NCBI GenBank assembly: GCA_003170295.1
Contig: PNAJ01000076.1
Location: 1 to 64,000, forward strand
Direction: 5' to 3'
DNA length: 64,000 nt
Origin: Bryobacterales bacterium
GTDB taxonomy: Bacteria > Acidobacteriota > Terriglobia > Bryobacterales > Bryobacteraceae
This document shows, one piece after another, positions 63,724-64,000 of this stretch. The first letter of the stretch is position 1. Each line of letters starts with the position of its first letter. A program made the position numbers and the translations under genes. The notes beneath the pieces are model-generated. The model was not told the origin of the DNA, ran no database searches, and saw only the letters and a program-made list of their open reading frames with translations.

Positions 63724-64000
63724 AGTGAAGGGCCACCATCGGATCGACATCAATCGCCCGCCGCGCAGGGATCAGGCATGCCGCGAGAGCGACCATAACG
63801 AATATACCGGCCACCGCTACAAAAGTGACGGGATCGTACGCCGAAATGTTGAACAAAAAGCTCGCCAGGACGCGAGTAGTGGCAAAAGCGACCATCGCTC
63901 CCGCAGCGATCCCGATCAGCACAAGCTTCAATCCACGCCCGAGAACCATCCGCAAAACATCGGATTTAAGAGCGCCGAGCGCCATGCGAATGCCCAGTTC
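63716..64000 (-). CDS. ADOP-family ABC permease, C-terminal part (cut by window edge)
   Basis: The visible end reads ELGIRMALGALKSDVLRMVL then CLIPARRAIDVDPMVALHYE, the terminal FtsX half of an ADOP permease. It continues past 64000. It overlaps the next permease by 8 bases. Confidence 0.9.
   Translation of the reverse strand, partial: ELGIRMALGALKSDVLRMVLGRGLKLVLIGIAAGAMVAFATTRVLASFLFNISAYDPVTFVAVAGIFVMVALAACLIPARRAIDVDPMVALHYE

Overview
The window is a high-GC stretch of bacterial chromosome that most resembles an Acidobacteriota genome of the Solibacter/Bryobacter type. Pointers are a TIGR03437 (Solibacter C-terminal) protein, paired DUF1501 and DUF1549/DUF1553 proteins, tandem two-half ABC permeases of the ADOP kind, PQQ-enzyme plus multiheme cytochrome pairs, a serine/threonine kinase with a large membrane tail, and many short palindromic intergenic repeats. 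No names were searched; assignments rest on motifs and remembered family signatures.

Layout. 1-3.7 kb: a quinoprotein dehydrogenase and its triheme cytochrome, then a gene-poor stretch ending in the 3' part of a tRNA-Pro(CGG) gene, which looks like one end of an integrated island. 3.75-5.8 kb: an exported ice-binding-like (DUF3494) protein with a PEP-CTERM-like tail, and a frameshifted glucose-dehydrogenase-like gene. 5.98-11.7 kb: an exported TPR-CHAT protease, an ECF sigma factor, a zinc-finger anti-sigma factor and an OmpA-type protein. 11.7-13.3 kb: MsrP/MsrQ. 13.3-16.7 kb: polysaccharide export protein, chain-length determinant and tyrosine kinase. 16.8-25.8 kb: EVE protein, an AbrB/RelE-type toxin-antitoxin pair, M20 peptidase, HtrA, O-methyltransferase, MqnD (futalosine menaquinone pathway), HEAT-repeat protein and a thioredoxin-fold protein. 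26.1-27.9 kb: the rplU-rpmA-obg block.

28-38.3 kb: DUF1501/DUF1549 pair, TIGR03437 protein, a membrane Ser/Thr kinase, and a GT39-like glycosyltransferase that is frameshifted in a G8 run and bracketed by direct repeats of the kinase promoter, followed by a decayed antitoxin. 38.3-42.3 kb: a tightly overlapped five-gene minus-strand operon with a GHMP kinase and an atypical arginase-fold protein. 42.4-44.5 kb: PilZ protein, exosortase and EpsI. 44.4-49.4 kb: SRPBCC/MarR pair with a clear operator, then an exported PLP enzyme, an esterase and a metallo-beta-lactamase/rhodanese protein. 49.3-53.3 kb: pgsA, GNAT, hflX, hfq and a radical SAM/SPASM protein. 53.3-61.1 kb: small CDF-like transporter, TIGR01777 epimerase, PduO-type adenosyltransferase, a split B12-dependent methylmalonyl-CoA mutase interrupted by an M50 peptidase pair, a NYN-LOTUS RNA-binding protein and RidA. 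The window ends in two ADOP permeases, the last cut by the edge.

Functional links: exosortase/EpsI, the export operon and the PEP-CTERM-tailed DUF3494 protein fit one surface-assembly system. The adenosyltransferase supplies the cofactor of the split mutase. The strongest candidate for an undescribed system is the TPR-CHAT/ECF/anti-sigma/OmpA cluster, read here as a protease-gated envelope signalling pathway.
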